Positions 35,000-43,702 of a stretch of DNA of 64,000 nucleotides are shown here, in pieces; the stretch's first letter is position 1; each line of letters opens with the position of its first letter. Position numbers and translations under genes: made by a program. Source of the DNA: an uncultured Bacteroidales bacterium (GTDB lineage Bacteria; Bacteroidota; Bacteroidia; Bacteroidales; P3); the NCBI GenBank assembly GCA_900318835.1, contig ONLW01000009.1, forward strand, positions 1 to 64,000, written 5' to 3'. Under the pieces are notes generated by a model. It was not told where the DNA came from and searched no databases. It worked only from the letters and a program-made list of their open reading frames with translations.

Positions 35000-36372
35000 A
35001 ATCGGTTGGTGTAGTCTTCAATCATGTGCATCTTCTCGGGAATCTTGATGCTCTGGGGGCAGTGCTTGAGGCACTCGCCGCAGTCGATGCAGTGGTCGGC
35101 CTGGCGCAGGCGGTCGATGTTGGCGTCGTAGCTGGTGAGGAACGCCTTGCGTGCACGGCGGAACTCGCGCTGCTCGACGGTGCCTTCGGTGGCTATGTCG
35201 CCGTCGTTGAGGCACTTGTTGTAGTGGGCGAAGATGCCGGGGATGTCGAGACCGTAGGGGCACGGCATGCAGTACTGGCACGAGGTGCAGGGGATGGCGG
35301 GGAAGTGGGCGAACTCGTCGGCCACACGGTCGAGGAGTGCCAAATCGTCGTCGCTGAGGGGTTCGAGCGGTGCGCAGGAGCGGATGTTGTCCTGCAGGTG
35401 CTCCATGAGGTTCATGCCGCTGAGAGCCGTGAGGATGCGGGGATACATGCCGAGGTGACGCCAAGCCCAGGAGGCCAAACTGCGGTTGGGCTCGCGCTCC
35501 TTGAGCATAGAGGCCATGTGGTCGTTGAGTTTTCCAAGACGACCACCCAGGAGGGGCTCCATGATAACGATGGGGATATCGCGCTCGGCCAAAGCATTGT
35601 AGAGGTGCTCGGCATTGACGTTCTCGGGTTCTATCTCGTGGGCGTAGTGCCAGTCGACATAGTTCATCTGAATCTGCGCGAAGTCCCAGTGGTACTTGTC
35701 GTGAAGGGCCACCACCTTGTCGAACTCCGACTGCTGGCCGTGGAACGACCAGCCCAGGTTACGGATGCGGCCAGCCTCGCGCTCCTTCAGGAGGATGTCG
35801 AGGACCCCATTATCGACGAATCGTTTCTCAAAGTCGCTCTTGCCGTTCTCATCCACTCCGCCGAAGGAATGCAGCAGGTAGTAGTCGATGTGGTCGACCC
35901 GCAGGTATTCAAACGACTTGTGGTACATCTCGATGCTGGCCTCATAGCTCCAGTCGCGGAAATTGCTCATCTTGGTAGCCACGAGCCATTTGTCGCGAGG
36001 ATGGCGGCTGAGGGCGATACCTGTGGACTCCTCCGACATGCCTTTAAGGTACACCGGGGCAGTGTCGAAGTAGTTGACACCATGTTCAATGGCATAGTCA
36101 ACCATCTGGTTGATGGCCTCTTGGTCGAGCTTTGCATCGGGGTGGTCACGCAGGGAGCCACCGCCCTCGACAGGCAGTCGCATCATGCCGAAGCCGAGGA
36201 AAGAGACCTGTTGGCCGTGGGCGTCGGTGCGCATGGACATCTTGTCGGTAGGCACCTCACCGAGGGTGTATCCCTCGGCCTGAACGGCGTTGGGGTGGTC
36301 GCAGCCCGCCGCCACGGCGGCACCGGCCACGACAGCACCCGACAGGCCTTTGAGAAAATCTCGTCTGTTCAT
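34981..36372 (-). CDS. Tat-exported aldo/keto reductase with C-terminal ferredoxin domain
   Basis: 463 residues. The N-terminus MNRRDFLKGLSGAVVAGAAV is a twin-arginine signal, followed by GC, so it could also be lipidated. The aldo/keto reductase barrel (about 50-345) keeps the catalytic set: Asp and Tyr in DTAPVYLKG, Lys in VATKMSN and His in YLLHSF. The C-terminal part has two ferredoxin-like motifs, CTSCQYCMPCPYG and CIDCGECLKHCP. This is the COG1453-type oxidoreductase common in Bacteroidetes. Its place next to tatAC supports periplasmic export. Confidence 0.9.
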   Translation of the reverse strand: MNRRDFLKGLSGAVVAGAAVAAGCDHPNAVQAEGYTLGEVPTDKMSMRTDAHGQQVSFLGFGMMRLPVEGGGSLRDHPDAKLDQEAINQMVDYAIEHGVNYFDTAPVYLKGMSEESTGIALSRHPRDKWLVATKMSNFRDWSYEASIEMYHKSFEYLRVDHIDYYLLHSFGGVDENGKSDFEKRFVDNGVLDILLKEREAGRIRNLGWSFHGQQSEFDKVVALHDKYHWDFAQIQMNYVDWHYAHEIEPENVNAEHLYNALAERDIPIVIMEPLLGGRLGKLNDHMASMLKEREPNRSLASWAWRHLGMYPRILTALSGMNLMEHLQDNIRSCAPLEPLSDDDLALLDRVADEFAHFPAIPCTSCQYCMPCPYGLDIPGIFAHYNKCLNDGDIATEGTVEQREFRRARKAFLTSYDANIDRLRQADHCIDCGECLKHCPQSIKIPEKMHMIEDYTNRLKDSLV

Positions 36373-36374
36373 AA

Positions 36375-37352
36375 TTATCGTTTGTCAACTATTTCTTTGC
36401 GGGCTTTGCGCTTCTTGCCGCTGGACCAGTAGCCATAGACCTCGCTGACATTGCCGGCGGTGGAGAAAGCCTCAATCTTCTCATCCTTCATCCAGCCCAG
36501 TATCTTGCTAAACTCATCCTTGCTGAGCAGCACTTCGAGCTCGATGCTCTTCTCTCCGCTGTAGCCACCGGTGACCTCATAAAGGGTGCAGCCGCGGTGA
36601 AGCTCGTTGATGATGTACTGGCGGATGCGCTCATAGTCCTTTGACACGATGCAAAGGCGCTTGTGATTATTGAGGGTGGCGGTGAAGTAGTCGACCACCA
36701 AGCCGTTGATCCAGGTGCCGATGAGGCCGATGATGACCATACGGAAGTCATTGATGAAGAAAGCGGTGCAGCAAATGACGGCACCGGCCACAGAGACAGA
36801 GGCTCCGATATCGAAGTGGAGATATTTATTGACAATCTTGGCCAGAATGTCGAGGCCGCCAGTGGAAGCGTTGATGCTGAACATCAGGGCCTGGGAGGCG
36901 CTGAGCAACAAAACAAAACAGCAGAGATCGAGCCAGGGGTCGCCCATCACCGAAGGGGTGCCAGTGACGAGGTTATCGTTGGCGATGTTCTGCCAGGGGA
37001 AGACGGCATCCCAGAAGTTGGTCAAAGGACCGAGAATAAGGGCGGTGTAAACCGTCTTGAATCCAAACTCGCTGTCGATTAGCAAGAATGCCAGGATCAG
37101 CAGGATAACATTGATAATCATAATCAGATTACCAAGATTCATCTCAATACCCATGCCGGAAAAGATGTTGACCAACACGATGGAGAGGCCGGAGATGGTT
37201 CCGATAATAAGTTTAGAAGGTACAAGGAAATAATAGACAGCGGCGGCAGTGACAGCCATACCGAGGGTCATGACGACCAGCTCTTTCCAGAATTTGAAAG
37301 TGCCCATATACTGGACAAATTCAGTGAGAGATTGCTTGATATTAATACTCAT
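36375..37352 (-). CDS. YitT-family membrane protein (DUF161/DUF2179)
   Basis: 325 residues. Five or so membrane helices are followed by a cytoplasmic domain from about residue 225 (HKRLCIVSKDYERIRQYIINEL), which matches the DUF2179 domain of YitT proteins, with the segment GGYSGEKSIELEVLLSK. Transport function is presumed in this family but no substrate is established. It lies 2 bases upstream of the aldo/keto reductase, so they are co-transcribed. Confidence 0.9.
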   Translation of the reverse strand: MSINIKQSLTEFVQYMGTFKFWKELVVMTLGMAVTAAAVYYFLVPSKLIIGTISGLSIVLVNIFSGMGIEMNLGNLIMIINVILLILAFLLIDSEFGFKTVYTALILGPLTNFWDAVFPWQNIANDNLVTGTPSVMGDPWLDLCCFVLLLSASQALMFSINASTGGLDILAKIVNKYLHFDIGASVSVAGAVICCTAFFINDFRMVIIGLIGTWINGLVVDYFTATLNNHKRLCIVSKDYERIRQYIINELHRGCTLYEVTGGYSGEKSIELEVLLSKDEFSKILGWMKDEKIEAFSTAGNVSEVYGYWSSGKKRKARKEIVDKR

Positions 37353-37386
37353 TGTTGTTTAGATTTTTTATTGTTTTTTCGATTAA

Positions 37387-38742
37387 TTACATTTCAACAT
37401 GACGCTCACGACCCTCAACATAGATTGCTGTCATGGGGCGCGCGGGACAATAATATTCGCAGGCGCCGCAGCCGAGACACTTACTCTCGTTAACGGCAGG
37501 CTGTCCGTTAACCATCAGGATGGCCTCGGAGGGGCAATGACGGGCGCAGGCACCACAGCCGATGCAATTGTCTGGCAGCACCACAGCATGGCCGATGGAA
37601 ATGGAAGTCTTCTGCTCTTTATCAATATGCTGGATAGCACCGGTAGGACACACCTCGCTACAACGGGTACAAGCGGTGCGGCAGTAGCCTTGATCAAAAG
37701 CCATATAAGGCTGCATGAGGGTGGTGAGTTCGGTGGAAGGACGCAACACTTTCTCGGGACACTTGCCTACACAAAGCTGGCAGGCGGTGCAGCGGCTCTC
37801 AAAGTTTTTCAAAGAGATAGCTCCTGCGGGCTTTAGGGGCATATTGCGTTTGGGGACCTGCTTGTCCTCGATGACAGCAAGACCTCCGTCGAGTTTCTTC
37901 TCTTGAGCATGCAAGGCTGTAGCTGCTCCAACGGCGGCTGTAACGGCAAGAAATTTGCGCCGAGAATCATCAATAGAACTAGTATTACTAGAGATACTTG
38001 TTTTTCTAGAAATCTTTATCGCCCCTTGTTTGCAGTGGCCAAGGCAGTTGAAGCACATCACACAGCGGCTGCCGTCGACCTCCTTGTCCTCAAGGTTGAT
38101 GCAATTGGCCTTGCAACACTTCTCGCACTTGCCGCAAGCGACACACTTCTCGCGGTCGATACGGATACCAAAGAGGGAGTATTTGCTGATGAGACCCAAC
38201 AATGTACCCACCGGACAAAGGGAGTTGCACCAGAGGCGTCCAAACAGGAAGCTCATCACGCCGACACAGCAGAGCGTGGCGATGGCTATCCAATGTACCA
38301 ATCCAGAACCATGAATGTTTGCCACCATACGGGCATAGGAGCTGTAGGGGGCTACGAGTGTGGCGATGCCATTAAGACCCAGCACCATCAGTATAACAAA
38401 GAAACCTAGCACAGTGTAACGTATCCAGTTCTGGGGCTTGCGGTAGCGATAGGGGCGTTTCTTGCCAAAGATGAGTTTGTGAAACCAGATGAAGATATCC
38501 TGGAAGATTCCCATGGGGCAAACCACCGAGCAGTAGAGGCGACCGATGAGGAAAGTAGTCAGCAAGACAGCAGCAACAACAACCACGTTGAGCGCCAGAA
38601 TGGCCGGCAGGAGCTGCATCTTGGGCATCCAGCCCAGCCAGTGGCGCAGCACAGCGCCATCGGTAGCATCAAGAACCAGCGCGGTGATGCAGAAGAGCAC
38701 CAAGGCGGCCAAAACGATTCGTATGTATTTCAATGCTTTCAT
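37387..38742 (-). CDS. NapH-like membrane polyferredoxin fused to a ferredoxin with an internal RR motif
   Basis: 451 residues. The N-terminal half has membrane helices with two CxxxCP motifs (GRLYCSVVCPMG, GRLWCNSLCPVG) and ferredoxin motifs CVACGKCEKCC and CVMCFNCLGHC, as in NapH. After a repeat-encoded linker (residues 243-258, KTSISSNTSSIDD) comes SRRKFLAVTAAVGAATALHA at about 258-277, which looks exactly like a Tat signal, and then four more ferredoxin motifs (CTACQLCVGKCP, CTRCSEVCP, CIGCGACARHCP, CLGCGACEYYCP), as in NapG-like proteins. It looks like a fusion of two adjacent genes. Probable role: quinol or thiol electron transfer across the membrane. Confidence 0.85.
   Translation of the reverse strand: MKALKYIRIVLAALVLFCITALVLDATDGAVLRHWLGWMPKMQLLPAILALNVVVVAAVLLTTFLIGRLYCSVVCPMGIFQDIFIWFHKLIFGKKRPYRYRKPQNWIRYTVLGFFVILMVLGLNGIATLVAPYSSYARMVANIHGSGLVHWIAIATLCCVGVMSFLFGRLWCNSLCPVGTLLGLISKYSLFGIRIDREKCVACGKCEKCCKANCINLEDKEVDGSRCVMCFNCLGHCKQGAIKISRKTSISSNTSSIDDSRRKFLAVTAAVGAATALHAQEKKLDGGLAVIEDKQVPKRNMPLKPAGAISLKNFESRCTACQLCVGKCPEKVLRPSTELTTLMQPYMAFDQGYCRTACTRCSEVCPTGAIQHIDKEQKTSISIGHAVVLPDNCIGCGACARHCPSEAILMVNGQPAVNESKCLGCGACEYYCPARPMTAIYVEGRERHVEM
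37968..38013. repeat. TCTAGT-type 9-bp array at a domain junction
   Basis: Minus-strand units ATTTCTAGA, AAAACAAGT, ATCTCTAGT, AATACTAGT encode the Ser/Thr linker between the NapH-like and NapG-like halves. Same unit family as 9552-9590 and 26397-26438. Confidence 0.8.
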
Positions 38743-38748
38743 AATCCA

Positions 38749-39579
38749 TTATTTCTTCAACATTGCGTAGACCGCCAAGCCAGCGACGGACTTGATACCG
38801 GTCTTTCGGGTGATGCTCTTGCGATGGGTATTGACGGTGTTGACGGCAATATTGAGGCGCGCAGAGATCTCCTTACTACTGAGGCCTTGGGCCACCAGTT
38901 CGAGAACCTCAATCTCACGGTCGGAGAGGTTGTAGTCCTCTTGAGGCACCAGCAGCAACTCCTCAATCATGGCATGCTTCTCAAGGTCGCGGCTCAATTG
39001 CAGGATATCAAAGACCAACTCCATCATCTCCTCGTTGAGGCGCTCGCCGGGAAGGTATTTGTAAATGATTTGCGTAAGGTCACTAAGCTTGTCGCGAATA
39101 TTATCGTGACTCTTGAGGTAGTGCTCCGTCACTTGCTGTCCACCCATCAACTGGCCGAGATTCTTCTCCTCGCGACGCACATGCTCACGCACTTCACGGC
39201 AGTAATCGGCGTAGTATTTGCGCAGAATCTCACCACTCTGACCGGCTTTCTCGGTGATATGGTCGAGATGGTGCTGGAGGTGTGGCAGGCGCTCTTCCAG
39301 ATAGTAGCGGTGCGAAGCACGGAGGTGCTCGGCAACTAAACTGTTGTCGATGCGCGAGAGTTCCTCGTCGTCGGGACGATAGTCGTCAAAAGTGTAAATA
39401 TTGCAAACCGTAAGGAAGAAATGGTCGTCGACATTGTTGTCGCGACAGACCTCCTTGACGTTCTTCTCGCCAAAGCCCAGAGGGATGCCAAAACGTGGCA
39501 GCATAAGGATTAGATCGTAGTTCGACGCAATCATATCCGCCATCTTCATTCGTCCGGTAAACAGCATTCTATTGCTCAC
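38749..39579 (-). CDS. Hemerythrin-like sensor fused to LuxR-type DNA-binding domain
   Basis: 276 residues. Residues 25-45 (PLGFGEKNVKEVC) resemble the N-terminal segment of ScdA/Ric iron-sulfur repair proteins. Residues 85-195 have His/Glu-rich helices (HLRASHRYYLEERLPHLQHH, REHVRREEKNL, LEKHAMIEELLLVP), as in hemerythrin-like di-iron domains. Residues 212-270 are a LuxR HTH (LSDREIEVLELVAQGLSSKE and NTVNTHRKSI). It is probably a transcription factor that senses oxygen, NO or iron through a di-iron site. It sits 7 bases upstream of the polyferredoxin gene and likely controls that redox cluster. Confidence 0.85.
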   Translation of the reverse strand: MSNRMLFTGRMKMADMIASNYDLILMLPRFGIPLGFGEKNVKEVCRDNNVDDHFFLTVCNIYTFDDYRPDDEELSRIDNSLVAEHLRASHRYYLEERLPHLQHHLDHITEKAGQSGEILRKYYADYCREVREHVRREEKNLGQLMGGQQVTEHYLKSHDNIRDKLSDLTQIIYKYLPGERLNEEMMELVFDILQLSRDLEKHAMIEELLLVPQEDYNLSDREIEVLELVAQGLSSKEISARLNIAVNTVNTHRKSITRKTGIKSVAGLAVYAMLKK

Positions 39580-39624
39580 TGCATTAAATTATTATAAGGT
39601 GTTCGCAACCTTTGGTTCATGCTG

Positions 39625-39632
39625 CAAAAGTA
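39625..39632 (-). promoter_or_regulatory. -7 box of the hemerythrin-LuxR operon
   Basis: TACTTTTG on the minus strand, 46 bases upstream of the ATG at 39579. Confidence 0.55.
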
Positions 39633-39662
39633 CGAAAAAAAAATGATATAATATATTTTTTG

Positions 39663-39670
39663 TATATTTG
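39663..39670 (+). promoter_or_regulatory. -7 box of the GH3-GH29-msrC operon
   Basis: TATATTTG ends only 4 bases before the first ATG of the GH3 gene (39675). The start site would fall at or next to the ATG, so the mRNA may be leaderless, or translation may begin at the second Met (39684). Confidence 0.55.
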
Positions 39671-39674
39671 CATT

Positions 39675-41801
39675 ATGAACAAAATGCTACGAATCTTCGT
39701 TTTTTGCACACTATCATTGTATTCCACAATAAGTTGGGGGCAGCAATATCCCTGGCAGGACACCACCAAGAGCCTCGACTGGCGCGTGGAATGGCTAATC
39801 AACAACCTAACTCTCGACGAAAAACTGTCGCTGATGGTTCACCAGAATCCCGCCATCGAGCGGGTAGGGTTGCCGGCCTACAGTTGGTGGAACGAGGCTC
39901 TGCATGGCGTGGGACGTGCCGGCGAGGCCACGGTTTATCCCATGCCTATCGCCCTGGCCGCCACCTTCGACCCATCCGGCATCGAGTTCATGTTCACCCT
40001 CGTCGCCAACGAGGCCCGATACAAATACCATGAGGCACAGGACACCGGTGGCACCGGCGACTATACCGGCCTCACTTTCTTCACCCCCAATATCAACATC
40101 TTCCGTGACCCGCGCTGGGGCCGTGGTATGGAGACCTACGGCGAGGACCCCTACCTCACCGCCATGATGGGGAAGGCATGCGTGAAAGGTCTGCAGCATG
40201 GATGGACCGAGAACTATGTGGGCAATCCGATAATCACCGCCGCCTGTCTCAAGCACTTCGCCGTCCACAGCGGTCCCGAAGGCACGCGCCACGAGTTTGA
40301 CAGCCGCGTCAGCGAACGTGACCTCCGCACCACATACCTGCCTGCCTTCGAGTATATCATCAAAAACTCCGATGTCCAGCAGGTGATGTGTGGATATAAT
40401 CGCCTCAACGGCGAGCCTTGCTGCACTAACCGCCGTCTATTCGACATCCTTCGCAACGAGTGGGGATATGACGGCATCCTCGTCACCGACTGCTGGGCCT
40501 TGAACGACGCCTACGAGACCGACACAGTCATTCCGCGCCACCGCACCCATGCCACCGCCGCTGCGGCCTATGGCGATGCCTTCGGCCGCGAGGTGGACCT
40601 CGAATGCGGTAGCGGACTGCCCGCCCTGCGCGAGGCCGTGCAACAAGGATTGGTGCCAGAAAGCAAAGTCGACGAGCATGTGCGGCGCATCCTCCGCACC
40701 CGTCTGGCGGTGACCGACGAGCCTCTGGATTCCGACGAACAAACGGAATACGATATCGACATGCTCAGTTTCCACTCTACTAGCATGGTGCTACTGAAGA
40801 ACGACGGCATCCTGCCCCTCAGGATAGATGACAGCCTGCGCCTCGAAGGACCCAACATGTGGGACAGCATCATGCCTCTGGGCAACTACAACGGCACACC
40901 ACGTCACACCGTCACCATCGGCGAAGGATTGCAAAACAAACCCTATTGTCACCGCATGCTTGAGAAGATGGAGCACGAAGAGGGAAGAGGTCGTATACTG
41001 ATTTACGCCGGTGGCCTCAACCCCCAACTTGAGGGCGAAGAGCTACCGGTGGAGAAGGAAGGTTTCTACCATGGCGACCGCACCCTTATAGAACTTCCAA
41101 AAGAGCAGGTGGAAGAAATCAAGGCATTCAAAGCCCAAGGCTACCGCGTGGTGTTGGTGCTATGCACCGGCTCGGCGATAGCCCTTGAGAATGTCATCGA
41201 CGACTGTGAAGCCGTGCTGGTGGGTTGGTATGGCGGCGAGCTGATGGGCAACGCTGTGCGCGAACTGCTCTACGGCTGTCGCGACGACTTCGGCCGCCTA
41301 CCCGTCACCTTCTACCGCTCCACCGACGACCTGCCCCCCTTCGAGGACTACGATATGCAGGGTCGCACCTACCGCTATGCCGACCGCTCGCACGTGGAGT
41401 TCCCCTTCGGCTACGGCCTCAGCTACAGCTACCACCAACTCTGGGGTGCCCCCACCATCGACGAGGCCAACTTCACCGTTAGCGGCCTCGTCAGCCAATG
41501 CAATACCGACTGCAAAGCACTCATACACCGCACCGTCGTCCAAGTATACCTCAAAAACGACAACGACCCCGATGCCCCTGTCAAACAACTGATAGCAGCG
41601 AAATCATTATGGACAAGTTCTTTTGATGAGAAAAAGCCTTTCAAGATAGAGCTCGACCCCTTCTGGTTCCGCCAGTTCAACCCCGAAACCGGCCAGATGG
41701 AAGAGCCGAAAGACGGCACCGAGTTCACCCTACAAGTGGGCTTCTCCAGCGACGACCGCGATTTATTCGATTATCCGTTTATATATCACAACAGAAAATG
41801 A
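39675..41801 (+). CDS. Glycoside hydrolase family 3 (beta-glucosidase/beta-xylosidase type)
   Basis: 708 residues with signal peptide MNKMLRIFVFCTLSLYSTIS. The GH3 barrel shows LVHQNPAIERVGLPAYSWWNEALHGVG-like family sequence in pieces (GLPAYSWWNEALHG), NINIFRDPRWGRGMETYGED, KHFAVHSGPEGTRH, and the nucleophile Asp in GILVTDCWAL. The second domain and a fibronectin-III-like C-terminus (VQVYLKND) follow. Family members with this pattern act on plant cell wall xylo- or gluco-oligosaccharides. It overlaps the GH29 gene by 4 bases. Periplasmic or surface location is inferred from the signal peptide. Confidence 0.92.
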   Translation: MNKMLRIFVFCTLSLYSTISWGQQYPWQDTTKSLDWRVEWLINNLTLDEKLSLMVHQNPAIERVGLPAYSWWNEALHGVGRAGEATVYPMPIALAATFDPSGIEFMFTLVANEARYKYHEAQDTGGTGDYTGLTFFTPNINIFRDPRWGRGMETYGEDPYLTAMMGKACVKGLQHGWTENYVGNPIITAACLKHFAVHSGPEGTRHEFDSRVSERDLRTTYLPAFEYIIKNSDVQQVMCGYNRLNGEPCCTNRRLFDILRNEWGYDGILVTDCWALNDAYETDTVIPRHRTHATAAAAYGDAFGREVDLECGSGLPALREAVQQGLVPESKVDEHVRRILRTRLAVTDEPLDSDEQTEYDIDMLSFHSTSMVLLKNDGILPLRIDDSLRLEGPNMWDSIMPLGNYNGTPRHTVTIGEGLQNKPYCHRMLEKMEHEEGRGRILIYAGGLNPQLEGEELPVEKEGFYHGDRTLIELPKEQVEEIKAFKAQGYRVVLVLCTGSAIALENVIDDCEAVLVGWYGGELMGNAVRELLYGCRDDFGRLPVTFYRSTDDLPPFEDYDMQGRTYRYADRSHVEFPFGYGLSYSYHQLWGAPTIDEANFTVSGLVSQCNTDCKALIHRTVVQVYLKNDNDPDAPVKQLIAAKSLWTSSFDEKKPFKIELDPFWFRQFNPETGQMEEPKDGTEFTLQVGFSSDDRDLFDYPFIYHNRK

Positions 41802-43042
41802 AAAAAATAATTATTATAGGTCTAATGGGCTTAATAGGTTTAATGGACAATGCTAAAGCTCAGCATGATTCCATTCCCGAGAGAGACCCGGCGATTGTGC
41901 ACCGCATTGACGAGTGGCAGGATTTGAAGTTTGGATTCATGATGCACTGGGGCATCTACGCCCAGTGGGGCATCGTAGAGAGTTGGAATATATGCAATGA
42001 GCCGTGGATCAACCGCAACGGGGCCAACTACGAGGACTACAAGCGCTCCTACTGGGCACTCAACAAGACGTTCAATCCCAAGCATTTCAACCCCGAAGGA
42101 TGGGCGAAGTCCGCCAAAGGGGCCGGTATGAAATACGTGGTCTTCACCACTAAGCACCACGACGGCTTCTGCATGTTCGACACAAAATATACCGACTACA
42201 GCAGCACCGGCAGCGAGTGCCCTGCAAAGCAAGACTTCACGCGCGGTGTGGTGGAGGCCTTCCGCGCCCAAGGCTTCTGGACGGGTCTCTACTTCAGCAA
42301 GCCCGACTGGCACTGCGACGACTACTGGGCCCACGAGTGGGCCACACCGGACCGCAACGTCAACTACTCCATCGCCGACCATCCCAACCGTTGGAAACGC
42401 TACAAAGATTTTACTTACAACCAGATACACGAGCTCACCCATAACTATGGCAAGATAGATATCCTGTGGCTCGACGGCGGCTGGGTGCGTCCCGAATGGA
42501 GCGTGAACGACGAAACGCGTCCCTGGCTGGGCTGCAACGGCCAGGTGCAGGACGTCGACATGTCCCGCATCTCACGTATGGCACGCGAGAACAACCCGCA
42601 ACTCATCATCGTAGACCGCTCTGTGGGTGGCAAGTATGAGAACTACCGTACCCCCGAGAAGCAGGTGCCCGACACGCTCCTCCCCTACCCCTGGGAAACA
42701 TGCATGACCATGGGCGATAGCTGGAGCTACGTGCCCAACGACAACTACAAGAGCGTCAAGACGCTGATACACATGCTCTGCGACGTGGTGGCCAAGGGAG
42801 GCAACCTGCTACTTAACGTGGGTCCCGACGCCGAAGGCAACCTGCCCACGGAAGCCCTACAGCGCATGGAAGAGATTGGCAAATGGCTGGAAAAGAACGG
42901 CCACGCCATCTACGGCACCCGTCCGCTCTACCCATACTGTGAAGGAAATATAAGATATACCCAGAGCAAGGACGGCAAGCACCAGTACGCAATAACGCTG
43001 ACCGAAGAAGCCCCTTACGCCACCGTAAAAGTAGTTAAGTAA
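41798..43042 (+). CDS. Alpha-L-fucosidase, glycoside hydrolase family 29
   Basis: 414 residues. The GH29 catalytic region includes FGFMMHWGIYAQWGIVESW, FTTKHHDGFCMFDT, GLYFSKPDWH and the probable nucleophile Asp in ILWLDGGW. It releases terminal fucose from host or plant glycans. The signal peptide MKKIIIIGLMGLIGLMDNAKA is partly written by a 9-bp tandem repeat (41819-41846). Tight coupling with GH3 and msrC shows one operon. Confidence 0.93.
   Translation: MKKIIIIGLMGLIGLMDNAKAQHDSIPERDPAIVHRIDEWQDLKFGFMMHWGIYAQWGIVESWNICNEPWINRNGANYEDYKRSYWALNKTFNPKHFNPEGWAKSAKGAGMKYVVFTTKHHDGFCMFDTKYTDYSSTGSECPAKQDFTRGVVEAFRAQGFWTGLYFSKPDWHCDDYWAHEWATPDRNVNYSIADHPNRWKRYKDFTYNQIHELTHNYGKIDILWLDGGWVRPEWSVNDETRPWLGCNGQVQDVDMSRISRMARENNPQLIIVDRSVGGKYENYRTPEKQVPDTLLPYPWETCMTMGDSWSYVPNDNYKSVKTLIHMLCDVVAKGGNLLLNVGPDAEGNLPTEALQRMEEIGKWLEKNGHAIYGTRPLYPYCEGNIRYTQSKDGKHQYAITLTEEAPYATVKVVK
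41819..41846. repeat. 9-bp array inside the fucosidase signal peptide
   Basis: Units GGTCTAATG, GGCTTAATA, GGTTTAATG encode the GLMGLIGLM core of the signal peptide. Confidence 0.65.
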
Positions 43043-43066
43043 ACAGTAGTCAATCAGTTATATCAA

Positions 43067-43702
43067 ATGCAAAAAAAGGAGAAATACGCAGCCCTGCTGC
43101 CACAGGTGAAAGCCCTCTGCGAGGGTGAAACAGACACGATAGCCAAGATGGCCAACGTCAGCGCGCTGCTGCACAGCGAGTTTGGATTCTGGTGGACTGG
43201 ATTCTATCGAATCATTAATAATGAATTGTTATTGGGTCCTTTCCAAGGGCCGATAGCCTGTGTGCATATCGCCTTCGGACGCGGGGTCTGCGGCTCCGCA
43301 TGGAAGGAGCGCCAAACAGTGGTAGTGCCTGACGTAGAACAGTTTCCGGGACATATCGCCTGCTCCAGCGAGAGCCGTAGCGAGATTGTGGTGCCAGTAT
43401 TCAAAGAGGGAGAGGTGATTGCAGTGTTGGACATCGACAGCCGTCACCTGGCCACCTTCGACGACACCGACGCACACTATCTCGAAGAAATCGTCAAACG
43501 CAGGAAACTTTGCAGGCCAACGGAAGAACAAGTATTTGATGTAAACGTTGGGTGGGAGTTGACTGGGAGTTGGGTGGGAGTTGATAGGGAGATAGTATTA
43601 AGAATCAAGCAGTTGAAAAGTAAAAAAAAAACGCCTCCGGAGAGACGTTTTTCATTTTTTTGCACAAAACATGTAACCTTCTGGTTTACAGCGAAAACTT
43701 GA
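43067..43702 (+). CDS. msrC: Free methionine-(R)-sulfoxide reductase with repeat-derived C-terminal extension
   Basis: 211 residues. The GAF-type fRMsr domain (1-146) has the three family cysteines in GPIACVHIAFGRGVCG (C65, C75) and GHIACSSESRSEIVVP (C99). It reduces free methionine-R-sulfoxide using thioredoxin. Family members are about 150-165 residues long and end near YLEEIV. Here the frame runs on through residues 160-184 (WELTGSWVGVDREIVLRIKQ), which are encoded by repeat element E, then through AT-rich DNA to a late stop that overlaps the convergent DUF5686 gene by 17 bases. The tail is probably not functional. Confidence 0.88.
   Translation: MQKKEKYAALLPQVKALCEGETDTIAKMANVSALLHSEFGFWWTGFYRIINNELLLGPFQGPIACVHIAFGRGVCGSAWKERQTVVVPDVEQFPGHIACSSESRSEIVVPVFKEGEVIAVLDIDSRHLATFDDTDAHYLEEIVKRRKLCRPTEEQVFDVNVGWELTGSWVGVDREIVLRIKQLKSKKKTPPERRFSFFCTKHVTFWFTAKT
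43548..43616 (-). repeat. 11-bp ladder element, copy E, inside the msrC reading frame
   Basis: On the minus strand the box CTGCTTGATTCTTAATAC is followed by four 11-bp units and then stops without the palindromic end. It is co-linear with the 3' part of msrC. On the plus strand it is translated as part of the MsrC tail. Confidence 0.85.

Noticed and set aside
35026..36432. 468-codon plus-strand open frame
   Set aside because: Antisense to the aldo/keto reductase; Val/His-rich shadow protein.
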